From: Marinobacter salinisoli
GTDB lineage: Bacteria; Pseudomonadota; Gammaproteobacteria; Pseudomonadales; Oleiphilaceae
Length of the DNA: 64,000 bases
Assembly: GCF_017301335.1 (NCBI RefSeq)
Contig: NZ_CP071247.1
Location: 1,364,001 to 1,428,000, forward strand
Direction of reading: 5' to 3'
The position numbers and the translations under genes are program-made. Shown here in pieces: positions 24,322 through 35,573 of the stretch; the first letter of the stretch is position 1, and every line of letters begins with the position of its first letter. Below the pieces are notes generated by a model. That model was not told where the DNA came from. It saw only the letters and a list, made by a program, of their open reading frames with translations, and ran no database searches.

Positions 24322-24345
24322 TTACCCCCTACACCAAGGGGGTAA
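24322..24345 (+). promoter_or_regulatory. Hairpin in the rpsL 5' leader
   Basis: TTACCCCCT and AGGGGGTAA form a perfect 9-bp stem with loop ACACCA, 32 nt upstream of the rpsL start. It would lie just downstream of the transcription start predicted from the promoter at 24278-24306. It may protect the mRNA 5' end or tune translation; no regulator is identified. Confidence 0.45.
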
Positions 24346-24377
24346 GTTTCATTGGAATGGTTTTGGAGTTTGCTTAC

Positions 24378-24752
24378 ATGGCAACGATTAATCAGTTGGT
24401 GCGTAAGCCTCGTAAACGCCAGGCAGCCAAGAGCGACGTTCCCGCTCTCCAGGCCTGCCCTCAGCGTCGTGGTGTGTGCACTCGTGTGTACACCACAACG
24501 CCGAAGAAGCCGAACTCCGCACTGCGTAAAGTGTGCCGTGTTCGTCTGACTAACGGCTACGAGGTTTCCTCATACATCGGTGGTGAAGGTCACAACCTTC
24601 AGGAGCACAGTGTAGTGCTGATCCGTGGCGGTCGAGTAAAAGACCTTCCGGGTGTGCGCTATCACACTGTTCGCGGAACACTGGACACCCAGGGTGTGCA
24701 GAACCGTAAGCAGGGTCGCTCCAAGTACGGTGCTAAACGACCCAAGTCCTGA
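24378..24752 (+). CDS. rpsL: 30S ribosomal protein S12
   Basis: 124 aa, a decoding-centre protein. Lys43 (in [13 protein letters not shown]) and Lys88 (in [13 protein letters not shown]) are both wild type, so a streptomycin-sensitive form is expected. Asp89 is the residue methylthiolated by RimO in E. coli. GGAG lies upstream of ATG 24378; a longer in-frame extension lacks support. Confidence 0.99.
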   Translation: MATINQLVRKPRKRQAAKSDVPALQACPQRRGVCTRVYTTTPKKPNSALRKVCRVRLTNGYEVSSYIGGEGHNLQEHSVVLIRGGRVKDLPGVRYHTVRGTLDTQGVQNRKQGRSKYGAKRPKS

Positions 24753-24804
24753 TGTCCCTAATGGGTGTCTTTTATCGTTGCTTGTTAGAACGGTAAGAGT
24801 AAGG

Positions 24805-24829
24805 CTGAGTAGCATGTGTGCTATCTCAG
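24805..24829 (+). promoter_or_regulatory. Intercistronic hairpin, possible S7 translational operator
   Basis: CTGAGTAGCA and TGCTATCTCAG pair as a 10-bp stem with one bulged T and loop TGTG, in the 116-nt rpsL-rpsG gap. In E. coli protein S7 binds a structure in this gap to repress its own synthesis. Equivalence is inferred from position only. Confidence 0.4.
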
Positions 24830-24850
24830 GGGTTCCTGAAGACCTTTTGA

Positions 24851-25339
<489 letters not shown>

Positions 25340-25357
25340 TAAGCCGAGGTTTATACA

Positions 25358-27460
25358 GTGGCACGCAAAACTCCAATCAAACGATACAGAAACATCGGTA
25401 TTTGTGCGCACGTTGATGCGGGCAAAACCACTACGACCGAGCGGGTTCTGTTCTACACCGGTCTTTCTCATAAGATCGGTGAGGTCCATGATGGCGCGGC
25501 TACCATGGACTGGATGGAACAGGAGCAGGAGCGTGGTATCACCATCACCTCAGCTGCGACCACCTGTTTCTGGCAGGGTATGGACAAGCAGTACCCCGAG
25601 CACCGTATCAACATCATTGATACCCCGGGGCACGTTGACTTCACCATCGAAGTTGAGCGTTCCCTGCGTGTACTTGATGGTGCCGTAGTTGTTTTCTGTG
25701 GTTCTTCCGGTGTTGAGCCGCAGTCAGAAACTGTATGGCGTCAGGCCAACAAGTACGAAGTTCCGCGCATGGTGTTCGTCAACAAGATGGACCGTGCTGG
25801 CGCGAACTTCCTGCGTGTTGTAGACCAGATCAAGAACCGTCTGGGCGCAAACGCTGTTCCCATTCAGTTGCCGATCGGTGCTGAGGAAGACTTCAAGGGT
25901 GTGGTAGACCTTATTCGTATGAAGGCTATCTACTGGAACGAAGCTGATTCCGGTATGACCTACGAAGAAAAAGAGATCCCCGCCGAGCTGGCCGACGAGT
26001 GCGCCATGTACCGTGAACAGATGGTGGAGGCTGCGGCTGAAGCCAATGAAGAGTTCATGGACAAGTACCTTGAAGGTGGTGAGCTGTCTAACGACGAAAT
26101 CAAGAAGGGGTTGCGTGAGCGTACCCTGGCCAACGAGATCGTTCTGGCAACTTGCGGTTCTGCGTTCAAGAACAAGGGTGTTCAGGCGGTTCTGGATGCG
26201 GTGATCGAATTCCTGCCGGCTCCGGACGAAGTAAAGGCCATCCGTGGTGTGGTTGACGACGAGGGTACTGAAGAGACGCGTCCAGTCGACGACAATGCGC
26301 CGTTTGCGGCCCTGGCGTTCAAGATTGCCACCGATCCGTTCGTTGGTACGTTGACCTTCTTCCGTGTCTACTCCGGTACGCTGGAGAGCGGCAACGCTGT
26401 TTATAACTCTGTAAAGGGTAAGAAAGAGCGCGTTGGTCGTATGGTGCAGATGCACTCCAAGGACCGTCAGGAGATCAAAGAAGTTCTGGCGGGCGATATC
26501 GCCGCGGCGATCGGCCTCAAGAGCGTCACTACTGGTGACACCCTGTGTGCCGAAGACGCCAGGATCATTCTGGAAAAGATGGAGTTCCCTGAGCCGGTTA
26601 TCTCGGTTGCGGTTGAGCCCAAGTCCAAGGCAGATCAGGAGAAGATGGGTGTGGCGTTGGGCAAGCTGGCCCAGGAAGATCCGTCTTTCCGTGTTCGTAC
26701 CGACGAAGAATCTGGTCAGACCATCATCTCCGGGATGGGTGAGCTTCACCTGGACATCATCGTTGACCGTATGCGTCGCGAGTTCAAGGTAGAGGCCAAC
26801 ATCGGTAAGCCTCAGGTGGCCTATCGTGAATGCATCCGCAAGCCGGTTGATATTGAAGGTAAGTTCGTTCGCCAGTCTGGTGGTCGTGGTCAGTACGGTC
26901 ACGTCAAGGTCAAGCTTGAGCCGCTGCCTCTGGACGAAGATACCGATAACTTCATCTTCGTGAACGAGATCGTGGGTGGTGTGGTTCCCAAGGAATACAT
27001 CCCGGCGGTTCAGCAGGGCATCGAAGAGCAGATGCAGAATGGCTGTCTGGCCGGCTATCCGCTGCTGGGCATCAAGGCCACTCTGTACGATGGCTCTTAC
27101 CACGATGTGGACTCCAACGAAATGGCGTTCAAGATCGCGGGCTCTATGGCGATGAAGAAGGGTGCGCTGGAAGCAAATCCGGCACTGCTCGAGCCAATCA
27201 TGAAGGTTGAGGTAGTCACTCCTGAAGATTACATGGGTGACGTTGTCGGTGACCTGAACCGTCGCCGTGGTCTGGTTCAGGGGATGGATGAGAATCCCTC
27301 CGGTAAGCTGATTCGCGCGGAAGTTCCGCTGGCGGAGATGTTCGGTTATGCCACCGACCTGCGTTCTGCGACCCAGGGTCGAGCGTCATACTCCATGGAG
27401 TTTGCCGGTTACTCGGAGGCGCCGTCGAACATTGCCGAAGCAATCATTAAAAAGGGTTGA
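25358..27460 (+). CDS. fusA: Translation elongation factor G
   Basis: A 700-aa GTPase that drives ribosomal translocation and, with RRF, subunit recycling. G1 AHVDAGKT (17-24), DTPGHVDF and NKMD are intact, and all five domains fit the length. It starts with GTG. It is the str-operon copy; any second EF-G gene would lie elsewhere. Confidence 0.99.
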   Translation: MARKTPIKRYRNIGICAHVDAGKTTTTERVLFYTGLSHKIGEVHDGAATMDWMEQEQERGITITSAATTCFWQGMDKQYPEHRINIIDTPGHVDFTIEVERSLRVLDGAVVVFCGSSGVEPQSETVWRQANKYEVPRMVFVNKMDRAGANFLRVVDQIKNRLGANAVPIQLPIGAEEDFKGVVDLIRMKAIYWNEADSGMTYEEKEIPAELADECAMYREQMVEAAAEANEEFMDKYLEGGELSNDEIKKGLRERTLANEIVLATCGSAFKNKGVQAVLDAVIEFLPAPDEVKAIRGVVDDEGTEETRPVDDNAPFAALAFKIATDPFVGTLTFFRVYSGTLESGNAVYNSVKGKKERVGRMVQMHSKDRQEIKEVLAGDIAAAIGLKSVTTGDTLCAEDARIILEKMEFPEPVISVAVEPKSKADQEKMGVALGKLAQEDPSFRVRTDEESGQTIISGMGELHLDIIVDRMRREFKVEANIGKPQVAYRECIRKPVDIEGKFVRQSGGRGQYGHVKVKLEPLPLDEDTDNFIFVNEIVGGVVPKEYIPAVQQGIEEQMQNGCLAGYPLLGIKATLYDGSYHDVDSNEMAFKIAGSMAMKKGALEANPALLEPIMKVEVVTPEDYMGDVVGDLNRRRGLVQGMDENPSGKLIRAEVPLAEMFGYATDLRSATQGRASYSMEFAGYSEAPSNIAEAIIKKG

Positions 27461-27494
27461 TTCCCGGACTTAAGAAACAGGAAGAGGTGTAACC

Positions 27495-28691
27495 GTGTCT
27501 AAAGAAAAATTTGAACGCAGTAAGCCGCACGTAAACGTGGGCACCATCGGTCACGTTGACCATGGTAAAACTACTCTGACTGCCGCTCTGACTCGTGTGT
27601 GTCACGAAGTTTGGGGCACAGGTACTGCCAGCGCGTTTGACCAGATCGATAACGCACCGGAAGAGAAAGCGCGTGGTATCACCATCGCGACTTCTCACGT
27701 TGAGTACGATTCCCCGACTCGTCACTACGCTCACGTAGACTGCCCGGGCCACGCTGACTATGTGAAGAACATGATCACTGGTGCTGCGCAGATGGACGGC
27801 GCGATCCTGGTTTGCTCCGCAGCTGACGGCCCCATGCCGCAGACTCGTGAGCACATCCTGCTGTCCCGTCAGGTTGGCGTTCCGTTCATCGTTGTGTTCC
27901 TGAACAAGGCCGACATGGTCGACGATGAAGAGCTGCTTGAGCTGGTAGAGATGGAAGTGCGTGATCTGCTGAGCCAGTACGACTTCCCGGGCGACGACAC
28001 TCCGATCATCACTGGTTCCGCGCTGATGGCGCTGGAAGGCAAGGATGACAACGAGATGGGTACTACTGCTGTTAAGAAGCTGGTAGAAGCCCTGGATGAC
28101 TACATCCCTGAGCCTGAGCGTGCAATCGATCAGCCGTTCCTGATGCCGATCGAGGACGTATTCTCTATCTCCGGCCGTGGTACTGTTGTTACCGGTCGTG
28201 TAGAGCGCGGCGTCATCAAAGTTGGTGAGGAAATCGAGATTGTTGGTATCAAGGATACCGTCAAGACGACCTGCACCGGTGTTGAGATGTTCCGCAAGCT
28301 GCTCGACGAAGGTCGTGCTGGTGAGAACGTTGGTGTTCTGCTGCGTGGTACCAAGCGTGACGACGTTGAGCGTGGTCAGGTTCTGTGTAAGCCGGGTACC
28401 ATCAAGCCGCACACCAAGTTCGAGTGCGAAGTGTACGTACTAAGCAAAGAAGAAGGTGGTCGTCATACCCCGTTCTTCAAGGGCTACCGTCCTCAGTTCT
28501 ACTTCCGTACCACCGACGTAACCGGTTCTTGCGAACTGCCGGAAGGCGTGGAAATGGTTATGCCGGGTGACAACGTGAAGATGAGCGTTACCCTGATCGC
28601 TCCGATCGCCATGGAAGATGGTCTGCGCTTCGCGATCCGCGAAGGTGGCCGTACCGTTGGTGCCGGCGTGGTATCCAAGATCATCGAGTGA
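27495..28691 (+). CDS. tuf: Translation elongation factor Tu (copy 2, str operon)
   Basis: 398 aa, identical in protein sequence to the copy at 10933. It begins with GTG preceded by GAAGAGG, whereas copy 1 begins with ATG. The leaders and downstream sequences are unrelated, so homogenisation by gene conversion stops at the ends of the coding region. It is last in the str operon and is followed by a strong terminator. Confidence 0.99.
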   Translation: MSKEKFERSKPHVNVGTIGHVDHGKTTLTAALTRVCHEVWGTGTASAFDQIDNAPEEKARGITIATSHVEYDSPTRHYAHVDCPGHADYVKNMITGAAQMDGAILVCSAADGPMPQTREHILLSRQVGVPFIVVFLNKADMVDDEELLELVEMEVRDLLSQYDFPGDDTPIITGSALMALEGKDDNEMGTTAVKKLVEALDDYIPEPERAIDQPFLMPIEDVFSISGRGTVVTGRVERGVIKVGEEIEIVGIKDTVKTTCTGVEMFRKLLDEGRAGENVGVLLRGTKRDDVERGQVLCKPGTIKPHTKFECEVYVLSKEEGGRHTPFFKGYRPQFYFRTTDVTGSCELPEGVEMVMPGDNVKMSVTLIAPIAMEDGLRFAIREGGRTVGAGVVSKIIE

Positions 28692-28715
28692 TTCCTCTCG
28701 GGTGATCCTGAGAAA

Positions 28716-28740
28716 GGGGCTGATTCATCAGCCCCTTTTT
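28716..28740 (+). terminator. Rho-independent terminator of the str operon
   Basis: GGGGCTGA (28716-28723), a four-base loop and TCAGCCCC (28728-28735) are followed by TTTTT. It separates the str operon from the S10 promoter about 50 bp downstream. Confidence 0.9.
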
Positions 28741-28789
28741 CTATTGAAGTCGCAAAGCTCTTACCTGATTCTGGCAACCGGCATAGCTG

Positions 28790-28818
28790 TTGACAGGGTT
28801 GGGTAATATGCATACAAT
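28790..28818 (+). promoter_or_regulatory. S10 operon promoter
   Basis: TTGACA (28790-28795), exactly 17 bp, then TACAAT (28813-28818), followed by GCGGC. This is the best-matching sigma-70 promoter seen in the window. The predicted start near 28825 leaves a leader of only about 55 nt before rpsJ, much shorter than the E. coli S10 leader through which L4 acts. Confidence 0.85.
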
Positions 28819-28879
28819 GCGGCTCCTTTTTTTGAAGGTCGGCTAACTAGTAGCTGCTACGAGTGGAGTTTGGTGCATC

Positions 28880-29191
28880 ATGCAAAGCCAAAAAATTCGA
28901 ATTCGGTTGAAGGCGTTTGATTATCGTCTGATCGACCAGTCCACGCAGGAGATTGTCGATACCGCTAAGCGGACCGGCGCTCAGGTGCGTGGCCCTATCC
29001 CTCTGCCGACGCGGAAGGAAAAGTACACGGTTCTGATCTCTCCGCACGTCAATAAAGACGCGCGCGATCAGTACGAAATTCGTACTCATAAGCGTCTGCT
29101 CGACATCGTTGAGCCGACGGAAAAGACAGTCGATGCTCTGATGAAGCTGGACCTGGCAGCAGGTGTAGACGTTCAGATCAGCCTCGGCTAA
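28880..29191 (+). CDS. rpsJ: 30S ribosomal protein S10 (NusE)
   Basis: 103 aa. A 30S head component that also acts in transcription antitermination with NusB and couples NusG to the ribosome. [20 protein letters not shown] and [20 protein letters not shown] are standard. First gene of the S10 operon. Confidence 0.98.
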
Positions 29192-29267
29192 TACCGCCCG
29201 GTATTAGTCTGTGTAACTGTCCTAAGGCCATAGAGGGTGAAAGCCCCGTACACTTAAGAGGTGAAAC

Positions 29268-29906
29268 ATGGCAATTGGTGTAGTCGGCCGTAAGGCCGGG
29301 ATGACCCGTATTTTTACGGATGAAGGGCACGCAGTGCCTGTAACAGTAATCGAGGTTGAGCCCAACCGGATTACTCAGCTGAAAACTCTTGAGAGCGATG
29401 GCTATCGTGCTGTTCAGGTAACGGTTGGTGCTCGTCGTGCTTCCCGTGTAACCAAGAGCGAGGCAGGTCACTTTGCCAAGGCTGGCGTCGAAGCCGGTCG
29501 TGGTGTGTGGGAATTCCGCCTGGCTGATGGTGAAGGCGAAGAGCTGGCTCTGGGTAGCGAAATCACTGCCTCTGTCTTTGAAGATGGTCAGGTTGTCGAT
29601 GTGGTTGGCCAATCCAAGGGTAAGGGTTTTCAGGGCGGAGTTAAGCGCTGGAACTTCTCCACGCAAGACGCGACTCACGGTAACTCCCTGTCCCATCGTG
29701 CGCCTGGTTCTATTGGTCAGAACCAGACTCCGGGCAAGGTGTTCAAGGGCAAGAAGATGGCGGGCCAGATGGGTAATGCGCGTGTTACGACGCAGAACCT
29801 GAAAGTTGTCCGTGTCGACGCCGAGCGCAACCTGCTGCTGGTAAGTGGTGCCGTGCCTGGCGCGACTGGCGGCGATGTTGTCATCAAGCCTGCAGTTAAA
29901 GCCTGA
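29268..29906 (+). CDS. rplC: 50S ribosomal protein L3
   Basis: 212 aa. A two-domain protein whose long loop reaches toward the peptidyl-transferase centre. [20 protein letters not shown] and [18 protein letters not shown] mark it; the glutamine after the TT in the latter is the residue methylated by PrmB in E. coli. GAGGTG precedes the ATG. Confidence 0.98.
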   Translation: MAIGVVGRKAGMTRIFTDEGHAVPVTVIEVEPNRITQLKTLESDGYRAVQVTVGARRASRVTKSEAGHFAKAGVEAGRGVWEFRLADGEGEELALGSEITASVFEDGQVVDVVGQSKGKGFQGGVKRWNFSTQDATHGNSLSHRAPGSIGQNQTPGKVFKGKKMAGQMGNARVTTQNLKVVRVDAERNLLLVSGAVPGATGGDVVIKPAVKA

Positions 29907-29917
29907 GGAGCGGTGCG

Positions 29918-30523
29918 ATGGAATTGACAATTACTGGTAGCGGTAAGGGAATCTCTGTTTCCGACGCTACATTCGCAAAAGATTTTAATGAGTCTCTGGT
30001 TCACCAGGTCGTTACTGCCTACATGGCGGCTGGCCGTCAAGGTACCAAGGCTCAGAAAACACGTTCTGAAGTTAGTGGCGGTGGTAAGAAGCCGTGGCGT
30101 CAGAAGGGTACTGGTCGTGCCCGTGCCGGTACTATCCGTAGCCCGATCTGGCGTTCAGGTGGCGTCACCTTTGCCGCCAAGCCGCGCGACTTTGAGCAGA
30201 AGGTTAACCGCAAGATGTACCGTGCGGCCATGCGCTCTATCCTTTCTGAGCTGGTTCGTCAGGAGCGTCTGGTGGTGGTTGACGACATGAATGTCGACAC
30301 ACCAAAGACCAAGGCGTTCACTGCCAAGCTGAAGGATATGGGTGTATCCAATGCGCTGATCCTGTCCGACAGTGTTGAGCAGAACCTTCACCTGGCATCC
30401 CGCAACATTCCGCACGTCGATGTGCGCGATGTCGCTGGCCTGGATCCGGTTAGCCTGGTTGCCTTCGAGAAAGTCGTAGTGACTGTTCCCGCTCTGAAGA
30501 AGATCGAGGAGATGCTGGGATGA
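29918..30523 (+). CDS. rplD: 50S ribosomal protein L4
   Basis: 201 aa. It lines the nascent-peptide tunnel with L22 through an extended loop ([20 protein letters not shown]). In E. coli it also represses the S10 operon; the short leader here questions whether that control exists. The stop overlaps the rplW start (ATGA). Confidence 0.98.
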   Translation: MELTITGSGKGISVSDATFAKDFNESLVHQVVTAYMAAGRQGTKAQKTRSEVSGGGKKPWRQKGTGRARAGTIRSPIWRSGGVTFAAKPRDFEQKVNRKMYRAAMRSILSELVRQERLVVVDDMNVDTPKTKAFTAKLKDMGVSNALILSDSVEQNLHLASRNIPHVDVRDVAGLDPVSLVAFEKVVVTVPALKKIEEMLG

Positions 30524-30813
30524 ATCAGGAACGTATTTACAAGGTTCTTCTGGGACCTCACGTATCAGAAAAAGCGTCTCTGGCGGCAGAGCGTGGTCAG
30601 GTTGTTTTTCGTGTAGCGCCTGATGCAACCAAGCCGGAGATCAAGAAGGCCGTTGAGCAGCTGTTCAACGTCACTGTCGAAGGTGTTCAGGTTCTGAACC
30701 GCAAGGGTAAGCTCAAGCGTACTATCCGCGGGTTCGGCAAGCGTAATGACATTCGCAAGGCTTACGTCAAGCTGGCAGAAGGTCAGGACATCGATTTTAT
30801 GGATGTGGAATAA
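30520..30813 (+). CDS. rplW: 50S ribosomal protein L23
   Basis: 97 aa at the tunnel exit, where it docks trigger factor and [18 protein letters not shown] and the [20 protein letters not shown] loop are typical. Coupled to rplD by a four-base overlap. Confidence 0.97.
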   Translation: MNQERIYKVLLGPHVSEKASLAAERGQVVFRVAPDATKPEIKKAVEQLFNVTVEGVQVLNRKGKLKRTIRGFGKRNDIRKAYVKLAEGQDIDFMDVE

Positions 30814-30830
30814 GGTAAAGGGGTCGTAAA

Positions 30831-31658
30831 ATGCCGATCGTCAAAACCAAGCCAACATCTGCCGGACGCCGTCACGTTGTAAAAACTTACAACCCTGAGC
30901 TGTACAAAGGGCGCCCTTACGAGCCGTTGGTTGAGACTCTGAGAAAGTCCGGTGGTCGTAACAACGCTGGTCGCATCACCACTCGTCACATTGGTGGTGG
31001 TCACAAGCAGCACTACCGTGTAATCGATTTCAAGCGGACCAAAGATGGTATCCCGGCAGTGATTGAGCGCCTGGAATATGATCCGAACCGCTCTGCGCAC
31101 ATTGCGCTGCTGAAGTACGCCGATGGCGAGCGTCGTTACATCATCGCTCCCAAGGGTATGAAGGCAGGTGATCCTGTGCGTTCCGGCGTCGACGCGCCGA
31201 TTAAGGTGGGCTCTACATTGCCGCTCCGGAACATTCCGGTCGGTTCTGTTATCCACTGCGTCGAACTCAAGCCTGGCAAAGGTGCACAGCTGGCTCGCTC
31301 CGCGGGCGCATCCGTACAGCTGGTAGCTCGGGAAGGTGCGTATGCAACCATCCGCCTGCGCTCAGGTGAAATGCGAAAGGTGCTTGTAGATTGCCGTGCA
31401 ACGCTGGGTGAAGTATGCAACAGCGAGCACAGCCTCAAGCAACTTGGTAAAGCGGGTGCATCACGTTGGCGCGGCAAACGCCCAACAGTACGTGGTGTTG
31501 CTATGAACCCAGTTGACCACCCGCATGGTGGTGGTGAAGGGCGTACCTCTGGCGGACGTCACCCGGTTACTCCGTGGGGTGTTCCGACCAAAGGGCATAA
31601 GACTCGTAAGAACAAGCGTACTGATAAAATGATAGTACGTCGTCGTTCAGCCAAGTAA
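30831..31658 (+). CDS. rplB: 50S ribosomal protein L2
   Basis: 275 aa, needed for subunit association and close to the peptidyl-transferase centre. The C-terminal signature [20 protein letters not shown] contains the conserved histidine (E. coli His229 region). Start [18 protein letters not shown]. Confidence 0.99.
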   Translation: MPIVKTKPTSAGRRHVVKTYNPELYKGRPYEPLVETLRKSGGRNNAGRITTRHIGGGHKQHYRVIDFKRTKDGIPAVIERLEYDPNRSAHIALLKYADGERRYIIAPKGMKAGDPVRSGVDAPIKVGSTLPLRNIPVGSVIHCVELKPGKGAQLARSAGASVQLVAREGAYATIRLRSGEMRKVLVDCRATLGEVCNSEHSLKQLGKAGASRWRGKRPTVRGVAMNPVDHPHGGGEGRTSGGRHPVTPWGVPTKGHKTRKNKRTDKMIVRRRSAK

Positions 31659-31681
31659 ACGACTACATAGAGGTAATTGCT

Positions 31682-31957
31682 GTGCCACGTTCTTTAAAGA
31701 AAGGTCCTTTTATAGACCTGCATCTGTTGAAGAAGGTCGAGGCAGCTCTGGAAGCTAACGACAAGCGGCCAATCAAAACCTGGTCCCGCCGGTCAACAGT
31801 CTTTCCGGAGATGGTAGGCCTGACCATTGCAGTCCATAACGGCAAGCAGCACGTGCCGGTTTATGTCACCGAAGATATGGTTGGACATAAGCTGGGTGAG
31901 TTCGCGGCAACGCGTACTTATCGTGGTCATGCAGCCGACAAGAAAGCTAAACGCTGA
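31682..31957 (+). CDS. rpsS: 30S ribosomal protein S19
   Basis: 91 aa, part of the 30S head, forming a heterodimer with S13. GTG start with GAGGTAATT upstream. [18 protein letters not shown] and [17 protein letters not shown] are characteristic. Confidence 0.98.
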   Translation: MPRSLKKGPFIDLHLLKKVEAALEANDKRPIKTWSRRSTVFPEMVGLTIAVHNGKQHVPVYVTEDMVGHKLGEFAATRTYRGHAADKKAKR

Positions 31958-31973
31958 TTGTGAGGTAATAGAA

Positions 31974-32306
31974 ATGGAAGTAGCAGCCAAGTACAAGGGC
32001 GCTCGCCTCTCAGCTCAGAAAGCACGTCTTGTCGCCGACCAGGTACGCGGCAAGGCTGTTGAGGACGCCCTGAATATTCTGACTTTTAGCCCGAAGAAGG
32101 CAGCCGTAGTGATCAAGAAAGCTCTTGAGTCTGCGATTGCTAACGCTGAGCACAACGAAGGTCTGGATGTAGATGATCTGCGGGTTTCCACCGTCATGGT
32201 GGATGAGGGCCCAACGCTCAAGCGCATTAAAGCTCGAGCCAAGGGGCGCGCTGACCGTATTTTCAAGCGCACCTGTCATATCACCGTCAAGGTCGCCGAC
32301 AAGTAG
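31974..32306 (+). CDS. rplV: 50S ribosomal protein L22
   Basis: 110 aa, the length of the E. coli protein. Its beta-hairpin lines the exit tunnel ([20 protein letters not shown]). The start at 31974 follows GAGGTAATA; a longer in-frame reading would overlap rpsS and is rejected. Confidence 0.98.
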   Translation: MEVAAKYKGARLSAQKARLVADQVRGKAVEDALNILTFSPKKAAVVIKKALESAIANAEHNEGLDVDDLRVSTVMVDEGPTLKRIKARAKGRADRIFKRTCHITVKVADK

Positions 32307-32317
32307 GAGATGCTCAG

Positions 32318-33001
32318 ATGGGTCATAAAGTAAATCCAACTGGCATTCGTCTGGGTGTGATCAAAGAGCACAACTCAGTCTGGTATGCCGACAAGAAGGA
32401 ATACGCGAAGAACCTCCTGAACGATATCGAGGTTCGCGAGTTCCTGGACAAGCGTCTTGAAAAGGCGTCTGTCAGCAAGATTGTGATCGAGCGCCCCGCT
32501 CAGAACGCCCGTATCACGATCCATACTGCCCGTCCCGGTATTGTTATCGGTAAGAAGGGTGAAGATGTTGACCGTCTGCGTCGCGAAGTCAGCGACATGA
32601 TGGGCGTGCCTGTGCACATCAACATCGAAGAAGTCCGCAAGCCGGACCTGGATGCTCGCCTGGTAGCGCAAAACGTTGCCGGTCAGCTTGAGCGCCGTGT
32701 GATGTTCCGTCGCGCTATGAAGCGTGCGGTGCAGAACGCCATGCGTCAGGGCGCCAAGGGTATCAAGATTCAGGTTGGTGGTCGTCTTGGGGGTGCTGAA
32801 ATCGCTCGTTCTGAGTGGTATCGCGAAGGTCGTGTACCGCTGCACACACTGCGTGCAGACATTGATTACGCAACCTATGAAGCGCATACCACCTACGGCG
32901 TTATCGGCGTCAAGGTATGGATCTTCAAAGGTGAGATTCTTGGTGGTATGGAGCAGGTCCGTGCTGACAAGAAAGCCTCTGGGAAGAAAGGTTCTAAGTA
33001 A
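32318..33001 (+). CDS. rpsC: 30S ribosomal protein S3
   Basis: 227 aa with an N-terminal KH domain (GxxG seen as VIGKKGEDV) and the C-terminal S3 domain. It forms part of the mRNA entry site with S4 and S5 and has helicase-linked function in E. coli. AGGAGA lies upstream. Confidence 0.98.
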   Translation: MGHKVNPTGIRLGVIKEHNSVWYADKKEYAKNLLNDIEVREFLDKRLEKASVSKIVIERPAQNARITIHTARPGIVIGKKGEDVDRLRREVSDMMGVPVHINIEEVRKPDLDARLVAQNVAGQLERRVMFRRAMKRAVQNAMRQGAKGIKIQVGGRLGGAEIARSEWYREGRVPLHTLRADIDYATYEAHTTYGVIGVKVWIFKGEILGGMEQVRADKKASGKKGSK

Positions 33002-33013
33002 AGGGGCACTCTT

Positions 33014-33427
33014 ATGCTGCAACCAAAACGCACCAAATTTCGCAAGGTAATGAAAGGCCGTAACACCGGTCTTGCTCAGCGAGCTAACAAGGTGAGCTTC
33101 GGTGAATACGGATTGAAGGCGACTAGCCGTGGGCGTATAACTGCGCGCCAGATTGAGGCAGCGCGTCGTACCATGACTCGTCGTATCAAGCGGGGCGGTA
33201 AGATCTGGATCCGGGTGTTCCCGGACAAGCCGATCACCGGTAAGCCGCTGGAAGTACGGATGGGTAAAGGTAAGGGTTCTGTCGAGTACTGGGTGGCTGA
33301 AATCCAGCCTGGCCGGATGTTGTACGAGATGGAAGGTGTGAGCGAAGACCTCGCGCGTGAAGCCTTCACTCTCGCGGCGGCCAAACTGCCGGTTAAGACC
33401 ACCTTTGTAACGAGGACGGTGATGTGA
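33014..33427 (+). CDS. rplP: 50S ribosomal protein L16
   Basis: 137 aa, placed late in assembly near the A site. [19 protein letters not shown] and [20 protein letters not shown] are typical; the arginine in the MGKGKG segment region is hydroxylated by RoxA in E. coli. The stop overlaps the rpmC start by one base. Confidence 0.98.
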   Translation: MLQPKRTKFRKVMKGRNTGLAQRANKVSFGEYGLKATSRGRITARQIEAARRTMTRRIKRGGKIWIRVFPDKPITGKPLEVRMGKGKGSVEYWVAEIQPGRMLYEMEGVSEDLAREAFTLAAAKLPVKTTFVTRTVM

Positions 33428-33618
33428 TGAAAGCAACAGAGCTGCGTGAAAAATCAGTCGAGGAGCTGAATCAAGAGCTGATCGACCTGCTGAAAGAGCA
33501 GTTCAACCTGCGTATGCGCAAGGCGACAGGTCAGCTGAATCAGTCTCACCTTCTCCCTAAGGTGAAGCGTGACATCGCTCGCGTGAAAACAGTATTGAAC
33601 CAAAAGGCAGGACAGTGA
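33427..33618 (+). CDS. rpmC: 50S ribosomal protein L29
   Basis: 63 aa, an alpha-helical tunnel-exit protein beside L23. Start [14 protein letters not shown] at ATG 33427, overlapping the rplP stop as TGATG; the GTG three bases earlier would add one residue and is less likely. Confidence 0.97.
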   Translation: MKATELREKSVEELNQELIDLLKEQFNLRMRKATGQLNQSHLLPKVKRDIARVKTVLNQKAGQ

Positions 33619-33619
33619 C

Positions 33620-33886
33620 ATGACCGAAGCTACCCAAACTGCCAGAACTCTGAGCGGCAAGGTCGTGAGCAACAAGATGGACAAGTCCATCGTGGTTCTG
33701 GTTGAGCGTCAGGTTAAGCACCCTCTGTACGGTAAGTACATGAAGCGCTCTACCAAGATTCACGCTCATGATGAGAATAACCAGTGCAACATCGGTGACA
33801 CTGTGACCATTCAGGAAACACGCCCGGTCTCCAAGACCAAAGCGTGGGCCCTGGTGGAAGTCACCGAAGCTGCATCCAAGGTGTAA
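33620..33886 (+). CDS. rpsQ: 30S ribosomal protein S17
   Basis: 88 aa, an OB-fold primary binder of the 16S rRNA 5' domain. [20 protein letters not shown] and [19 protein letters not shown] are conserved. One base after rpmC. Confidence 0.98.
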   Translation: MTEATQTARTLSGKVVSNKMDKSIVVLVERQVKHPLYGKYMKRSTKIHAHDENNQCNIGDTVTIQETRPVSKTKAWALVEVTEAASKV

Positions 33887-33904
33887 TTCGCCCGGAGAAC
33901 AACC

Positions 33905-34273
33905 ATGATTCAGACTCAAACAATGCTTGAAGTCGCGGATAACAGCGGTGCGCGTCAGGTGATGTGCATTAAGGTCCTGGGCGGTTCACACCGGCGTTAC
34001 GCCAGCGTTGGGGATATCATCAAGGTGACCGTTAAGGAAGCCATTCCCCGCGGTAAAGTGAAAAAAGGCCAGGTCCTGAAGGCTGTTGTGGTGCGCACTC
34101 GTAAGGGTGTCCGCCGCTCTGACGGTTCGCTGATCCGTTTCGACGGAAATGCTGCAGTACTTCTGAACAATCAGGACGCACCGATCGGTACCCGTATCTT
34201 CGGGCCGGTTACCCGTGAACTGCGTAATGAAAAGTTCATGAAAATTATTTCACTGGCACCCGAAGTACTTTAA
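33905..34273 (+). CDS. rplN: 50S ribosomal protein L14
   Basis: 122 aa, located at the subunit interface, where RsfS binds. [20 protein letters not shown] is diagnostic. First gene of the spc operon in E. coli; here only 18 nt follow rpsQ and no separate promoter is seen, so S10 and spc genes may form one transcript. Confidence 0.99.
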   Translation: MIQTQTMLEVADNSGARQVMCIKVLGGSHRRYASVGDIIKVTVKEAIPRGKVKKGQVLKAVVVRTRKGVRRSDGSLIRFDGNAAVLLNNQDAPIGTRIFGPVTRELRNEKFMKIISLAPEVL

Positions 34274-34290
34274 AGGACCAGAGGCCGGTT

Positions 34291-34611
34291 ATGAAAAAGA
34301 TCAAACGAGATGACGAAGTAATCGTCACCACGGGGAAAGATAAAGGTAAACGTGGTAAAGTGCTGCGCGTTCAGGACGACGGCCGCGTGGTAGTTTCTGG
34401 GATCAACATGATCAAGAAGCATACCAAGCCTAACCCAATGCTGGGCACCCCGGGTGGTATCGTCGAAAAAGAAGCACCTATCCAGGCTTCCAATGTGGCA
34501 ATTTTTAATCCGCAGACCGGCAAGGCCGATCGTGTTGGCTTCCAGGTTAAGGAAGACGGCGCCAAGGTGCGGATTTTTAAATCCACAAACGAAGCTGTCG
34601 ACAACCAGTAA
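34291..34611 (+). CDS. rplX: 50S ribosomal protein L24
   Basis: 106 aa, an assembly initiator with an N-terminal KOW motif ([20 protein letters not shown]). Continuous with rplN and rplE. Confidence 0.98.
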   Translation: MKKIKRDDEVIVTTGKDKGKRGKVLRVQDDGRVVVSGINMIKKHTKPNPMLGTPGGIVEKEAPIQASNVAIFNPQTGKADRVGFQVKEDGAKVRIFKSTNEAVDNQ

Positions 34612-34626
34612 GCGGGGGTGGTGACG

Positions 34627-35166
34627 ATGCTTAACATGAAAGAGCAGTACACAAAAGAAGTGGTACCCGCCCTGCAGAATGAGTTCGGTTACAAGAACGT
34701 GATGCAGGTTCCGCGTATCGAAAAGATCACCCTCAACATGGGTGTCGGCGAAGCGGTTGGCGACAAGAAGCTGATCGAGAATGCTGTCGCTGATCTTGAG
34801 CGTCTGGCAGGCCAGAAGCCTGTTGTTACCAAGGCGCGCAAGTCAGTTGCCGGCTTCAAGATCCGTGAAGGTTGGCCGATCGGCTGTAAGGTTACCCTGC
34901 GTGGCGAGCGTATGTGGGATTTCTTTGACCGTCTGGTTCACATTGCGGTTCCCCGCATTCGTGATTTCCGTGGTCTCAATCCCAAGTCGTTTGACGGCCG
35001 TGGTAACTACAGCATGGGTGTGCGTGAGCAGATCATTTTCCCGGAGATCGAGTACGACAAGGTCGACAAGATCCGTGGTCTGGACATCACCATTACCACC
35101 ACTGCCGGCTCCGATGATGAAGGCCGCGAACTGTTGAAAGCCTTCGGCTTTCCGTTCAAGAAATAA
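34627..35166 (+). CDS. rplE: 50S ribosomal protein L5
   Basis: 179 aa, the exact length of the E. coli protein when started at ATG 34627, with a GGGGGTGG ribosome-binding site 5-7 bases upstream; GTG 34618 is an unlikely longer start. It carries 5S rRNA into the central protuberance and contacts P-site t[16 protein letters not shown] and [18 protein letters not shown] identify it. Confidence 0.97.
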   Translation: MLNMKEQYTKEVVPALQNEFGYKNVMQVPRIEKITLNMGVGEAVGDKKLIENAVADLERLAGQKPVVTKARKSVAGFKIREGWPIGCKVTLRGERMWDFFDRLVHIAVPRIRDFRGLNPKSFDGRGNYSMGVREQIIFPEIEYDKVDKIRGLDITITTTAGSDDEGRELLKAFGFPFKK

Positions 35167-35179
35167 AGGAACGAGTGTA

Positions 35180-35485
35180 ATGGCTAAGGTTTCCATGAAA
35201 AACCGCGAGCTCAAGCGCGAAAAGACTGTGGCTAAGTACGCAGCCAAGCGCGCCGAGCTCAAGGCGATTATCAAGAACCCTAACTCCAGCGATGAAGACC
35301 GTTGGGACGCGCAGATGAAGCTTCAGCAGCTTCCTCGTAACGCGAGCCCGGCTCGTCTTCGGAATCGTTGCCAGGTGACTGGTCGCCCACACGGCGTTCT
35401 GCGCAAGTTCGAGCTGTCACGGATTAAACTCCGTGAATACGGCATGCGCGGTGACGTTCCGGGCCTGACCAAAGCAAGCTGGTAA
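35180..35485 (+). CDS. rpsN: 30S ribosomal protein S14
   Basis: 101 aa, the long zinc-free form: the paired CXXC motifs of the short form are absent and only one cysteine is present. [20 protein letters not shown] and [11 protein letters not shown] are conserved. A 3' region head protein. Confidence 0.98.
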   Translation: MAKVSMKNRELKREKTVAKYAAKRAELKAIIKNPNSSDEDRWDAQMKLQQLPRNASPARLRNRCQVTGRPHGVLRKFELSRIKLREYGMRGDVPGLTKASW

Positions 35486-35573
35486 GATAGGCACCCTGAC
35501 TTCGGTCAGGTGCCTGTTGGTAAGCGGTGCGGCACGCCGCTGCACAACTAAAAAGATCAGGAGCCTCATACCA

